Part shown: positions 27,421 through 36,245 of the stretch, piece by piece | How positions within the stretch are numbered: the first letter of the stretch is position 1 | Layout: every line of letters begins with the position of its first letter | Source of the DNA: Yoonia sp. GPGPB17 | Lineage (GTDB): Bacteria; Pseudomonadota; Alphaproteobacteria; Rhodobacterales; Rhodobacteraceae | Reading direction: 5' to 3' | DNA length: 64,000 nucleotides | Assembly (NCBI RefSeq): GCF_037892195.1 | Contig: NZ_JATACI010000002.1 | Span: 1,736,001-1,800,000, forward strand | Made by a program: the position numbers and the translations under genes | The notes under the pieces: generated by a model | Seen by the model: only the letters and a program-made list of their open reading frames with translations | What the model was told of the DNA's origin: nothing | Databases searched by the model: none

Positions 27421-28239
27421 GTGGCGAATTTTCCCGGAACATGGATGACCCAAAGCGAAAGTGTGGTCTATCGTGTCGTGCCGAAATGCGCCTGTTCTTC
27501 TATTGGTCAGATCATGTATTTCTCCGACCATGGTGCGTTCTTCGACGGGGATATCCATGATGCCAAGACGGGGATTCATAAATGGGCGCTTGATGACAGC
27601 AAGGCGCTGATCGAGGCCAACGTCAAAGCACACCAAAGCCATGCCTTCACTTGCGTGCGCAATCCTTACACCCGTATTCTGTCATCGTTCTTCGATAAAA
27701 TCTGCGGTGTGCAGCGCAATGGGAAGTACTATAGGGGAAACCTCGTTCCTCTATTGATACAGAAATATGGAATCGAAGTTGGCGATCCTGAGAGTGGTTT
27801 TGAGTTCGACCAGATCAAAAGCTTCCGTCGCTTCCTGCTGTTTGCCCGCGACACAATTCGTTGGCGCCGCCCGATGGAGCCGGACATCCATTGGTCGGCC
27901 ATGTCCGGCCATATTTCGACTTTCATTGTGAATGGTGGGCGGTATGACAACATCTTTTGGACGGAAAGGTTCAATGATGGCATGCAGCGTGTGCTGGACG
28001 GTATTGAAACCGCGCATCCCGTTGATCTGGCCCAGATACCCCGGTTCAACGAAAGCGAGGGGCACGGACCCAAGCGCGTGCATCCGGTTGAAGACTACTT
28101 CGACGACCTGTCGATGCACATTGTCTACGAAATCTACAAACGCGATTTCCGCATCTTCAAGTATGATTTTGAGAACCCGGCCAACAAAATGCCCATTGGC
28201 GAGATCGACCTTGATGAGGTGCACGCGAAACTCGGCTAG
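27421..28239 (+). CDS. Sulfotransferase family protein (HNK-1/carbohydrate type)
   Basis: 272 aa with a GTG start preceded by AGGAG. The 5'-PSB loop (VVPKCACSSIGQIMYF) near residue 20 and the 3'-PB segment (CVRNPYTRILSSFFDKI) near 79 are those of Golgi-type carbohydrate sulfotransferases that use PAPS. The remainder carries DNIFWTERFNDGM and the C-terminal DDLSMHIVYEIYKRDFRIFKYD cut at its core (YEIYKRDF). Likely sulfates a polysaccharide or glycan made with the neighbouring glycosyltransferase. It begins 111 bp from the divergent glycosyltransferase. Confidence 0.83.
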   Translation: MANFPGTWMTQSESVVYRVVPKCACSSIGQIMYFSDHGAFFDGDIHDAKTGIHKWALDDSKALIEANVKAHQSHAFTCVRNPYTRILSSFFDKICGVQRNGKYYRGNLVPLLIQKYGIEVGDPESGFEFDQIKSFRRFLLFARDTIRWRRPMEPDIHWSAMSGHISTFIVNGGRYDNIFWTERFNDGMQRVLDGIETAHPVDLAQIPRFNESEGHGPKRVHPVEDYFDDLSMHIVYEIYKRDFRIFKYDFENPANKMPIGEIDLDEVHAKLG

Positions 28240-28331
28240 GCGTTGCGCCTTCGGCACCATGAGAAGTTGGTGGTCGACACGGGTATGGATCACCCTAAGT
28301 ATCTGATCGTAAAGACCAAGGAGCTGTCGGT

Positions 28332-29051
28332 TTGTCTGTCGTTCTTATACTTGGCAGTGGCCCAAATGTTGTCCGGTGCCGCGACTGGACGCGCGATCCG
28401 TTTGATCGGATCGTGGCGATCAACAACGCGTGGGCGGTGCGTCCTGACTGGGATGATCTGATCCATCCCGATGATTTCCCCGTCGAGCGGATGCCGGTGG
28501 ATATTGCTGCGCATCAGCGCATCATTCGGGCGGCAGACTATGTACCGCGCCAAAACACATTGGGGGGCTTTGTCTATGCTGGCGGCACGATGGCGTTCAC
28601 CGCATCCTATTGGGCATTGGCCGCGCTGAAGCCCAGTGTGATTGCGGTTTTGGGGTGCGATATGGTCTATGCGGGTGCCAGCAAAACGCATTTCTACGGC
28701 GCAGGAACCGCCGATCCCCTACGGGAGGATGTCACGTTACGCTCACTTGAGGCGAAATCGGCGCGCCTGTTGGCCATCGCGGCACGCCAAAACTGCGCGA
28801 TGGTGAACTTGTCTGCCGATGAAAGCCGTCTTGTCTTTCCACGTGCCGAACGCGCCACCGTCGGGCAAACACAACCTGTTGCTCTGAATCAGGACGCTGT
28901 TGACGCCGCATTGGCTGAAGAGGCCCGGCTCGACTACTTCGTACCTTCCGGCAAGTACTGGAAGGAAGAGGCAAGCTTTGATCCAGCCGCCATTGATGCG
29001 CTGGATGCGCTTTGGCTTAAATCAGCCCTTCCGCCGCAAAAAGGGTCTTAA
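28332..29051 (+). CDS. Unrecognised Rossmann-like enzyme of the glycan cluster
   Basis: 239 aa with a TTG start; AAGGAG at 28318-28323 is ideally spaced. The N-terminus SVVLILGSGPNVVRCRDW has a nucleotide-binding-like GSGPN loop; then DRIVAINNAW, FVYAGGTMAFTASYWAL, VIAVLGCDMVYAGASKTHFYG and NLSADESRLVFPRA. The layout reminds me of DUF115/Maf-type or GT42-like sugar-transferring enzymes, but I cannot assign it. Position behind the sulfotransferase suggests a part in the same glycan. Its last 35 bp overlap the end of the convergent PfkB gene. Confidence 0.65.
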   Translation: MSVVLILGSGPNVVRCRDWTRDPFDRIVAINNAWAVRPDWDDLIHPDDFPVERMPVDIAAHQRIIRAADYVPRQNTLGGFVYAGGTMAFTASYWALAALKPSVIAVLGCDMVYAGASKTHFYGAGTADPLREDVTLRSLEAKSARLLAIAARQNCAMVNLSADESRLVFPRAERATVGQTQPVALNQDAVDAALAEEARLDYFVPSGKYWKEEASFDPAAIDALDALWLKSALPPQKGS

Positions 29052-30005
29052 GGTCAGCCTTCGGGCGCGGCCCGATATGGCCAATGACCTCGGCCGCGGC
29101 CACAACACCCATACGCCCGCAGGTTTCAAGCGATTGCCCGGTGGTGAAGCCGTAAAGGAAACCAGCCGCGAACTGATCATAAGCCCCGGTGGCATCGACA
29201 GGTACGACCTTGTGCACCGGGACTTCCACTTTTGTGTCGCCCTGAAGCAGGATCACCGGATCACCGGAACACGTGCAAACGACTGTTTCACACACAGAGC
29301 GGGCCTGCGCCAAAGCCGCTGACAGGTCAGTCGTTTCATAAAGCGTCGTCCATTCGGCAGCATTGCCAAGAACAAAATCCATGTCTTCTGCGATCAGGCG
29401 CTGAAAGTCGGCGCGATGCCGGTCCGCACAAAACGGGTCAGACAAGGTGATACCAGACCGTCCTCCGGCGGCGCGCATAGACTGCGCAGCAGCCGCAAAA
29501 GCGGTTTTGCCATCGTCTTTGTCAAAGAGATATCCTTCGAGAAACAGGACCTTACCGCCTTGGAAAAGCGCCTCTTCCACGTCGCTTTGTCCCAAATCAG
29601 CGCCAGCGCCCAGATAGGTGTTCATCGACCGCTCACCATCTGGCGAGACAAAGATCATCGACCGGGACGTCGGGGCCTCAGCCACAGGGGATGGTGGGTT
29701 TGGAAAGGCGGTCCCTGCCTCTTGCATCCCTTTGGCATAGAACCGGCCCAGCGCGTCATCCTTGACCTTGCCGATGAAAGCGGTCGACAGACCCAAGCTG
29801 CCCAAACCCGCAACAGTATTCGCCACCGACCCCCCGGCGTTTCCGTCCGGTCCGTCATCGCGCCATAAAGCAGCTCGGCCCGGTCCCGTTCGACCAGTTG
29901 CATGATGCCCTTTTCGATCCCCATGTGATCCAGAAATGTATCGGCGGCATGGCCGATCACATCGACAATCGCGTTGCCGATGCCAATAACGTCATAATTA
30001 CTCAT
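29017..30005 (-). CDS. PfkB-family sugar/nucleoside kinase (frameshift)
   Basis: About 329 aa. N-terminus MSNYDVIGIGNAIVDVIGH, then PGGSVANTVAGLGSLGLSTAF once the break is bridged, and VPVDATGAYDQFAAGFLYGFT near the end. This last motif carries the catalytic Asp of the PfkB DTxGAGD signature, here in the form DATGAYD. The pattern is that of the adenosine kinase-like branch of alphaproteobacteria. A run of six C at 29830-29835 seems one base short and shifts the frame. The ATG overlaps the nth stop by 2 bp, so they form one unit. Confidence 0.87.
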
Positions 30006-30646
30006 AGGTTCTTGTCCTCAAACATACATAAGTCACGGATCAAACAGGCCGCGCATTTGGGTTTTCGTGCCACGCAGGTGTAGCGACCATGCAGGATCAT
30101 CCAGTGATGGGCATGGAGTTGGAAATCTGCCGGGATATGGTCCTCTATGGCGCGTTCAACCGCATCGACATCCTTGCCGGGGGCAACGCCACTGCGATTG
30201 CCAAACCGAAAGATATGGGTATCGACGGCCTGCGCTGGCTGGCCCCACCACATGTTCAGCACCACATTGGCCGTCTTGCGACCGACACCGGGCAATGATT
30301 GCAGCGCCGCACGGGAATTGGGGACCTCACCACCGTAATCATCGACCAAGATCTGGCTCATTTTAATGACGTTCTTTGCCTTTTGACGAAACAGGCCGAT
30401 TGTCTTGATATGCTCGGTCAGCCCTTCAATCCCGAGATCGAGCATCTTCTGGGGTGTATCGGCAATCTTGAACAATGCGCGCGTTGCTTTGTTGACGCCC
30501 GCATCTGTCGCCTGCGCCGACAAGGCGACCGCCACGACCAATGTATAGACGTTCACGTGCTCTAGCTCGCCCTTCGGTTCTGCCTCGGCGGTCTGAAAGC
30601 GCGTGAAAATCTCGCGTATGGTATGATAGTCGAGCTGTTTTGCCAT
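30002..30646 (-). CDS. nth: Endonuclease III (DNA glycosylase/AP lyase)
   Basis: 214 aa. Helix-hairpin-helix LPGVGRKTANVVLN with the catalytic Lys, the downstream catalytic Asp in AVDTHIFR, and the C-terminal [4Fe-4S] loop C-x6-C-x2-C-x5-C (CVARKPKCAACLIRDLC). It removes oxidised pyrimidines in base excision repair. The ATG at 30646 gives MAKQLDYHTIREIF, the usual start; the longer frame to 30721 has no support. Translationally coupled to the PfkB kinase and divergent from the Ada-like gene, another DNA repair gene. Confidence 0.94.
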   Translation of the reverse strand: MAKQLDYHTIREIFTRFQTAEAEPKGELEHVNVYTLVVAVALSAQATDAGVNKATRALFKIADTPQKMLDLGIEGLTEHIKTIGLFRQKAKNVIKMSQILVDDYGGEVPNSRAALQSLPGVGRKTANVVLNMWWGQPAQAVDTHIFRFGNRSGVAPGKDVDAVERAIEDHIPADFQLHAHHWMILHGRYTCVARKPKCAACLIRDLCMFEDKNL

Positions 30647-30740
30647 GCGATCCCGTATGCCGCGAAGCCCCCGCGGGGCAAGCGTCAGATGCGCAATTTC
30701 CGGGTCGCATCGTTGCGGCATTGTCCTTAATTTGAATGGT

Positions 30741-31588
30741 ATGGAACAGACACAAACATACCACTACCAAGTCATGCGTCGGGCGATTGAAGCAATAGAC
30801 GCCGCAGGTGACACCCCCAAACCCTGGCCGATCTGGCTGCAGAGATGAACATGAGCTCTGCACATTTCCAGCGGCTGTTTTCCTCTTGGGTTGGGGTGTC
30901 GCCCAAGCGGTATCAGCAATATCTGACGCTGGCACATGCCAAAACGCTCTTACGTGACCGGTTCACTACCTTAGAGACCGCACATGCCGTCGGGCTGTCC
31001 GGCAGTGGACGGTTGCATGACCTCTTTGTGCGTTGGGAAGCGATGAGCCCCGGCGACTTTGCGCGCGATGGTGCTGACCTCACGATCTATTGGGGCTGGT
31101 TTGAAAGCCACTTTGGCCCTGCGTTGGTCATGGGCACGGATCGCGGGATTTGCGGTCTGGCCTTCGCAGCAGAAGCAGGACCAGAACCCGCGATGGCCGA
31201 CCTCAAATCGCGCTGGCCCAAGGCGGACTTTGTCGAAGACCCCAGCTTCCTACGCCCTTGGGCCGAAGCCGCACTGGGGATGAATGGCGAGACCAGGCTG
31301 CATATGATCGGCGCGCCCTTTCAGCTAAAGGTCTGGGAAGCGTTGCTAACGATCCCTTCGGGCCACGTCACGACATACTCGGAGATTGCGCAATCTATCG
31401 GCAACCCCAAGGCCGTGCGCGCTGTGGGTACGGCGGTTGGACGCAACCCTGTTAGTTGGTTGATCCCCTGTCACCGTGCTTTGCGCAAATCCGGTGGATT
31501 GGGCGGATACCATTGGGGTTTGCCGGTCAAACGGGCCATGCTGGCATGGGAGTCCGCAAGGGCAGACGTGCGACCTGAGCAAGTATAA
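30741..31588 (+). CDS. Ada-like AraC-type HTH / O6-methylguanine-DNA methyltransferase fusion (frameshift)
   Basis: About 282 aa. The N-terminus MEQTQTYHYQVMRRAIEA is in one frame; a run of five C at 30814-30818 seems one base short, and the protein continues as TLADLAAEMNMSSAHFQRLF, the AraC helix-turn-helix. From about residue 110 an OGT domain follows: FQLKVWEALLTIPSGHVTTYS, AVGTAVGRNPVSWLIPCHR (catalytic Cys in PCHR). The methyl-phosphotriester domain of E. coli Ada is absent, as in many alphaproteobacterial forms. It repairs O6-methylguanine and may act as a regulator. Confidence 0.88.
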
Positions 31589-31699
31589 AGTAGGCAAAAC
31601 CCTGCTGGTCGCGGGGGCGTTATTGGATATCATGGCGGAAATAGGCATAAGCTGACCCATCAAACAGGCGCAATTCAGGCGCTCATACAAAATGGAACC

Positions 31700-32362
31700 A
31701 TGACCATGACACTTACGAAATTCCCCCTCGTGCTTGCAGCTGCGTCTCTGACATTTGTCGCCGCATGCGAACCTGGAGGCCCGAACGACTTCCAAAACAC
31801 CCAACAAGGCGCGTTGCTCGGCGCAGGTGCAGGTGCATTGGTTGGCGCGCTTGCAAATAACGACGGCTCCGTCCGCGAACGCAACCAAGCTGCACTGATC
31901 GGTGCCGCACTCGGTGCAGGCGTCGGTGCAGGCATTGGCAACTCACTTGATCGTCAGGCTGAAGATCTGCGCCGTCAGTTGCGTAACGATGTTGGCGTAT
32001 CCAACAACGGTCGCGATCTGCGCGTTGTGCTCAGCGAAGACCTGCTTTTCGCAACCAATAGCACAAGTCTTTCTGGCACAGCACAACGGGAACTGCGGAT
32101 CGTGGCAAGCTCTTTGCAACAGTACCCTGACACAACCGTCAATGTGATCGGACACACCGATAACGTCGGTGATGCATCTTTCAACCAAGGCCTGTCAGAG
32201 CGCCGTGCATCCGCTGTATCTTCTGTCTTGATCGGCGGTGGCGTATCACCACGCCGGATCCGCTCGATCGGCGCAGGCGAGAACAATCCGATTGCCTCAA
32301 ACCTGAACGCCTCTGGCCGCCAGATGAACCGCCGGGTCGAGATTGTAATCACGCCAAACTAA
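31700..32362 (+). CDS. OmpA-family lipoprotein
   Basis: 220 aa. Lipobox FVAACEP near residue 22, a glycine-zipper region (GALLGAGAGALVGAL and ALIGAALGAGVGAGIG, residues about 38-80), then an OmpA peptidoglycan-binding domain with VNVIGHTDNVGDASFNQGLSERRA and RQMNRRVEIVI. Anchors the outer membrane to peptidoglycan. The YiaD/Pal-like layout is common. A terminator hairpin follows. Monocistronic. Confidence 0.92.
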   Translation: MTMTLTKFPLVLAAASLTFVAACEPGGPNDFQNTQQGALLGAGAGALVGALANNDGSVRERNQAALIGAALGAGVGAGIGNSLDRQAEDLRRQLRNDVGVSNNGRDLRVVLSEDLLFATNSTSLSGTAQRELRIVASSLQQYPDTTVNVIGHTDNVGDASFNQGLSERRASAVSSVLIGGGVSPRRIRSIGAGENNPIASNLNASGRQMNRRVEIVITPN

Positions 32363-32383
32363 GGCGCTCGAACGATCGCATGA

Positions 32384-32412
32384 AGGGGGCGCAGCGGTGC
32401 GGCCCCTTTTTT
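32384..32412 (+). terminator. Rho-independent terminator after the OmpA lipoprotein
   Basis: A GC-rich stem (AGGGG-G-CGCA paired with TGCG-G-CCCCT, one internal mismatch, GCGG loop) followed by a run of T (32407-32412). Confidence 0.8.
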
Positions 32413-32429
32413 ATTGTGAACCATCTGGT

Positions 32430-32450
32430 TTGGTCATATCATTTGACCAA
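32430..32450. promoter_or_regulatory. Candidate operator of the FadR-type regulator
   Basis: Perfect inverted repeat TTGGTCA-N7-TGACCAA, ending 18 bp before the regulator start codon. Arm length, spacer and half-site sequence (TTGGT/ACCAA 11 bp apart) match the palindrome in front of glcD. The position suggests autoregulation. Confidence 0.65.
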
Positions 32451-32468
32451 TATAAAGCGATTTACCTC

Positions 32469-33236
32469 ATGCCATTCGAACCCGTCCAGCAAGAAAAACT
32501 GTCCCAAAGCGTCATCCGCCAGATCGAAGGCTTGATCCTACGCGGCATCCTGCGCCCTGGTGAACGGCTCCCTTCTGAGCGGGAGCTTAGCGAACGCATG
32601 AGCGTTTCGCGGCCCTCTTTACGCGAAGCGCTGGCTGACCTGCAGGGGCGCGGCCTTCTGACCTCAAAGGCGGGCGCCGGGGTCTATGTCGCTGACGTGC
32701 TCGGCTCTGCCTTTGCCCCGGCACTTGTGACCCTCTTTGCCACGCATGATGAGGCCGTCTTTGATTACATCAGCTTTCGGCGCGATATGGAGGGGCTGGC
32801 GGCGGAGCGCGCCGCGCGCCTGGCAAGTGATACGGACCTGAAAGTCATCGACGCGATCTATGAAAAGATGGAACTGGCCCATCAAAAGCGAAACCCAGCG
32901 GATGAAGCGCATCTGGACGCTGATTTCCACCTGTCCATTATCGAGGCCAGCCACAATGTGATCATGCTGCATATGATGCGGTCCATGTATGAACTGCTGC
33001 GCGAAGGGGTGTTCTACAACCGTACCGTTATGTTCAAACAACGTATGACACGCGACACGTTGCTCGACCAACATCGCGTCATAAACGATGCGCTACAAAA
33101 CCGCGATCCGGTCGGCGCACGTCAGGCCGTCGAGACGCACTTGAATTTCGTCGAAGGTGCGTTGTCTGATCAACAAAAGGCGGATCGGAATGAAGCCTTT
33201 GCGCAAAAGCGGCTAGAACACGAAGTAGGGCGCTAA
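32469..33236 (+). CDS. FadR-subfamily GntR regulator (candidate glycolate/lactate-type)
   Basis: 255 aa. N-terminal GntR winged helix (RQIEGLILRGILRPGERLPSE cut to LRPGERLPSERELSERMSVS) with recognition helix SRPSLREALADLQGRGLL; C-terminal FCD ligand domain with metal ligands in DADFHLSIIEASHN, DQHRVINDAL and VETHLNFV. This is the GlcC/LldR/PdhR type of layout. The ATG at 32469 is chosen because the palindrome lies just upstream. The matching palindrome at glcD suggests it controls glcDEF (inference from sequence match). Confidence 0.87.
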   Translation: MPFEPVQQEKLSQSVIRQIEGLILRGILRPGERLPSERELSERMSVSRPSLREALADLQGRGLLTSKAGAGVYVADVLGSAFAPALVTLFATHDEAVFDYISFRRDMEGLAAERAARLASDTDLKVIDAIYEKMELAHQKRNPADEAHLDADFHLSIIEASHNVIMLHMMRSMYELLREGVFYNRTVMFKQRMTRDTLLDQHRVINDALQNRDPVGARQAVETHLNFVEGALSDQQKADRNEAFAQKRLEHEVGR

Positions 33237-33467
33237 ACCGCTAGCGGCCTACGCGCAGTTCGGCCCCAAGCCAAGTCGACACCGCAGCCTGAATGGCGAT
33301 GCCTGCCTATGCAGGCAGGTGTAGAACATCGGCGGTTTGTCCACGGATCACCGCGATGTTCCAAAACCAATGCCAGATGATCAACGACCACCGATTGCCA
33401 AGACGGCGTGCACCCATTGTTTTGGCCGCCGACGCTACGCGGCCAAAGACCGCTCGGTCCCCGCAAT

Positions 33468-33503
33468 AAAAAAGCCCGGTCACGCTGAACGTAACCGGGC
33501 TTT
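33468..33503 (-). terminator. Rho-independent terminator of the F0 ATP synthase operon
   Basis: On the minus strand AAAGCCCGGTTACG pairs with CGTGACCGGGCTTT (near-perfect stem, short loop), followed by TTT. It lies 23 bp after the atpF stop. The remaining 230 bp up to the FadR gene hold no gene I can support. Confidence 0.87.
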
Positions 33504-33525
33504 CAATTCTGGTCCAAAGGAAGGC

Positions 33526-34086
33526 TTAGTGCAACTTCTCAGCAACCGTTGCGATGGAGTCGTCGATCAACGCACCAGCAGACTTCGCGTCCATCTGCTT
33601 GGCAATCACGTCCTTTGCCGCACCTACGGCAACTGCAATCGCCTGATCGCGCACCTCTTTGACCGCGGACGCTTCAGCGCTGACGATCTGCTCTTCAGCG
33701 GCGGCCAGACGGCGGGTGATGGACTTGGCAATATCGTCCTTTGCAGCAGTCGCGGCATTGGTTGCCTCTTCCTTGGCAGCAGCAACGATCCGTGCGGATT
33801 GCTCCTGCACTTCCTTTTGCTTGCGCTCATAGGTGGCCAGCAATGACTGTGCCTCTTCGCGCAGCGCCTTGGCTTCGTCCAACTCAGCTTTGATGCTGTT
33901 GGCACGCTTATCCAGCATGCCGCCGACAAGGCCGGGGACCTTGAAGTAAACCAAGATGCCGATGAAGATCAGGAAAGCGATCGTGACAACAAAGTCGGTG
34001 TTGGCGAGCGAGAAGAACGGCTTGTCACCTGCAGCCAGCGCAGGGCTGGCGGCAATAGCAAATAGGGATGTGAGCAATGCGCGCAT
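33526..34086 (-). CDS. atpF: ATP synthase F0 subunit b
   Basis: 186 aa. A signal-like N-terminus (MRALLTSLFAIAASPALA) is followed by the membrane anchor TDFVVTIAFLIFIGILVYFKV and a long charged coiled-coil stalk (LDEAKALREEAQSLLATYERK cut to its core). It forms the peripheral stalk with b' and delta. Alphaproteobacterial phototrophs and relatives carry b and b' as separate genes; this is the second, the operon end gene, 4 bp after b'. Confidence 0.92.
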   Translation of the reverse strand: MRALLTSLFAIAASPALAAGDKPFFSLANTDFVVTIAFLIFIGILVYFKVPGLVGGMLDKRANSIKAELDEAKALREEAQSLLATYERKQKEVQEQSARIVAAAKEEATNAATAAKDDIAKSITRRLAAAEEQIVSAEASAVKEVRDQAIAVAVGAAKDVIAKQMDAKSAGALIDDSIATVAEKLH

Positions 34087-34090
34087 GATC

Positions 34091-34636
34091 TTATCCCTTC
34101 ATCCGTGCGGTCACCGCAGCGGTGATTGTCTTTGCATCAGCAGAGCCACCCATGGCCGCAACCAATTCCTTGGCGGTATCCTTGGCGACGGCTGTCACGC
34201 TCTTTACAGCACCCGCGCGAATTTCGGCAATCGCTGCTTCGCTTTCGGCTGTCTTGGCAGCAATCTGCGCGTCAGCTTTCTGTAGCTCGACATCCAGTTC
34301 TGCCTGAATTTCTGCTTTCGCTTCGGCCACAATTTTGTGGGCTTCGGCGCGGGCATCCAGAAGGGCTTGGTCATAAGCAGCTTCAGCTTCCGCCGCTTTG
34401 TTCTTCAGCTCTTCGGCTGCAGCAATATCGTTTGTAATCGTGCCAGAGCGTTCCGCCAGAACCGCGCTGATGCGTGGCAAGGCGATGCGTGACATCACAA
34501 AGTAAAGTGCGATCAGCGTGACCAGCAGCCAGAAAATCTGGTTGGGCATCCAATCGGCGCAAAGCTGCGGCATGCCAAGGGCAGAACCCCCTGCATCAAC
34601 GCATACTCCTGCGGCGTCTGTTGTTTCTGTTGCCAT
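34091..34636 (-). CDS. atpG: ATP synthase F0 subunit b'
   Basis: 181 aa. The membrane helix [20 protein letters not shown] starts near residue 32, followed by [18 protein letters not shown] and an Ala/Glu/Lys-rich coiled coil ([19 protein letters not shown]). This is the b' (AtpF'/AtpG) form typical of Rhodobacteraceae. It pairs with subunit b in the stator stalk. The N-terminal 30 residues are variable, as usual. Confidence 0.9.
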   Translation of the reverse strand: MATETTDAAGVCVDAGGSALGMPQLCADWMPNQIFWLLVTLIALYFVMSRIALPRISAVLAERSGTITNDIAAAEELKNKAAEAEAAYDQALLDARAEAHKIVAEAKAEIQAELDVELQKADAQIAAKTAESEAAIAEIRAGAVKSVTAVAKDTAKELVAAMGGSADAKTITAAVTARMKG

Positions 34637-34717
34637 GATGGCCCCCGAATACCTTGATGTTTTACCGACTGACGCGATGTTACGCGTCAGTCAGCCGTAA
34701 GGATATGGGTCGTGTTC

Positions 34718-34942
34718 TTAAACAGCGAACATCAGCAGAAGCGATACGAGGAATGCAAAGATCCCCAGGGCTTCGGCGAATGCCAGACCGATGAACAGTG
34801 TTGCTGTTTGACCAGCAGCAGCAGATGGGTTGCGCAGTGCGCCTGCCAGATAGTTACCAGCAACGGTACCAACACCGATTGCGGCAGCGCCGGAACCGAT
34901 TGCAGCCAGACCAGCGCCGATGTGTGCGAGTTCGCCTTCCAT
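34718..34942 (-). CDS. atpE: ATP synthase F0 subunit c
   Basis: 74 aa, two transmembrane helices. [21 protein letters not shown] is the glycine-rich first helix; the second, [20 protein letters not shown], carries the proton-binding Glu. Forms the rotor ring. TAAGGAG precedes the ATG. The 81-bp gap to b' has no hairpin obvious enough to call. Confidence 0.95.
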   Translation of the reverse strand: MEGELAHIGAGLAAIGSGAAAIGVGTVAGNYLAGALRNPSAAAGQTATLFIGLAFAEALGIFAFLVSLLLMFAV

Positions 34943-34997
34943 GTGAATTCTCCTTACGATTGGAAGTTGAGTAGTATGACGGGCGATCCCGCCGTTG

Positions 34998-35744
34998 TTA
35001 GTGTGCCGGGTGAAGCGCGTCCTTGAGATAAACGCACGTCAGAATTGTGAAAACATAAGCCTGAATGCCACAAACCAGCACCTCAAGACCGTAGATCGCG
35101 ACGATGCCGAAGATGGCAACCGGGCTGACCAGTGTGAGCGCCGCAAAGCCAGCAAACACTTTCAGAACCGCGTGACCCGCCATGATGTTACCGGCCAGAC
35201 GAATAGAGTGGCTGACCGGGCGAACGAAGTAAGAAATAACTTCAATCACCGCAATGATCGGGCGTAGGATCGCTGGGGCATCTGACATCCAGAACAGGCC
35301 AAGGAATGCCGGGCCGTTCTTGACAAAGCCGAGGATCGTGACCGCGAAGAACACACCAAACCCGAGGATCGCAGTGACCGCAATCATGGATGTTGGCGAG
35401 TAAGACATCGGGATCAGCGCAAGGTAGTTCGAGAACAGAATGAACAAAAATAGCGTCATGATGTAAGGGAAGTACTTCACACCATCCTTGCCGCAGACAC
35501 CCTCAACCATCTTATAGATAAAGCCGTAGATCAGCTCGCCGATAGACTGCAAACGCGTCGGCACAACAGCACGACCGCGGCTGCCAAGAACAAAGACGGC
35601 AACGATTGCCAACAGCGCAATCGCCATCCAAAGTGTCAGGTTCGTTGGCGTGTACCAGTGCACAGGGCCGTCACCAAACAATGGTTTGACGATAAACTGA
35701 TCCAGCGGGTGAAAAACCAAACCACCTTCTTTTTCTTCAGCCAC
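34998..35744 (-). CDS. atpB: ATP synthase F0 subunit a
   Basis: 248 aa from a GTG start ([17 protein letters not shown]). Membrane subunit with half-channels: [15 protein letters not shown], then the essential Arg in [19 protein letters not shown], and [21 protein letters not shown]. As given, an open frame runs from atpI into atpB without a stop, giving an apparent 344-aa fusion. This results from the two compensating indels in atpI. The GTG start overlaps the atpI stop (GTGGCTGA), the natural junction. Confidence 0.93.
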   Translation of the reverse strand: MAEEKEGGLVFHPLDQFIVKPLFGDGPVHWYTPTNLTLWMAIALLAIVAVFVLGSRGRAVVPTRLQSIGELIYGFIYKMVEGVCGKDGVKYFPYIMTLFLFILFSNYLALIPMSYSPTSMIAVTAILGFGVFFAVTILGFVKNGPAFLGLFWMSDAPAILRPIIAVIEVISYFVRPVSHSIRLAGNIMAGHAVLKVFAGFAALTLVSPVAIFGIVAIYGLEVLVCGIQAYVFTILTCVYLKDALHPAH

Positions 35745-36069
35745 GTGCGTCGCCCTCTTCTTTCGCAGCCTCTTGCTGCTTTTTTGCACCTCTTTGGCGG
35801 ATCGCATCATGGTCAGAACACCGGCTGCGAGGCCAAAGAATATGAACAGCACCAGGAAAATCGGGGTTGTGCCCAACAGGGTGTCGATCCCGTATCCGAT
35901 GCCAAAGCCAATCCCTAGACCGGCCACAAGCTCTATCACCATCCGCCAAGCCAATTGCGCCTGAGAGTAGTGTTCTTCTGAGTGGTGCTTGACCTCCATG
36001 CAGCTCTTTGAGCGCCGCGATTTTCGCTTCAAGTGCCCTCAGGCGATCAGCGTCATCCGGATCGGACAT
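35737..36069 (-). CDS. atpI: F0F1 ATP synthase assembly protein AtpI (two apparent frameshifts)
   Basis: About 110 aa when read through. Starts [23 protein letters not shown]; after an indel near 36002 it continues [20 protein letters not shown], then [18 protein letters not shown] and two membrane helices; a run of six A on the coding strand (35780-35785) seems one base short, and the tail ends KEEGDARG. AtpI assists c-ring assembly and may conduct Mg2+. It leads the F0 operon. Confidence 0.82.
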   Translation of the reverse strand: MSDPDDADRLRALEAKIAALKELHGGQAPLRRTLLSGAIGLADGDRACGRSRDWLWHRIRDRHPVGHNPDFPGAVHILWPRSRCSDHDAIRQRGAKKQQEAAKEEGDARG

Positions 36070-36229
36070 TGGTTTGCACCCTTCACAAGGTTGCGTTGGG
36101 TCTATGATCTGACCCTCTTAGAGTCAAGTACGGCATGGAGCATAATTTATGGAATAAAAACAATATGTTATATATTCCCAATCGTGCAAAATTAGGGATC
36201 GGCAGTGCGCAAAACGCGCAAAGCAATGT

Positions 36230-36245
36230 TCAACCAAATGGTTGA
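36230..36245. promoter_or_regulatory. Short palindrome TCAACCA-AA-TGGTTGA
   Basis: A perfect 7-bp inverted repeat with a 2-bp spacer, immediately after the stop codon of the LysR gene and about 160 bp upstream of atpI, next to an AT-rich stretch (36130-36195) that probably holds the F0 operon promoter. Could be an operator; no T-run follows, so it is a poor terminator. Confidence 0.4.

Noticed and set aside
33233..33466. 77-codon minus-strand frame between the FadR gene and the atp terminator
   Set aside because: Composition is not protein-like, no start signal, overlaps the end of the regulator gene; the region seems to be non-coding.
34998..36032. A 344-codon open frame that looks like an AtpI-AtpB fusion
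   Set aside because: The frame joins the middle of AtpI to AtpB only because of two opposite indels in atpI; the natural GTG start of AtpB and the AtpI stop overlap inside it.
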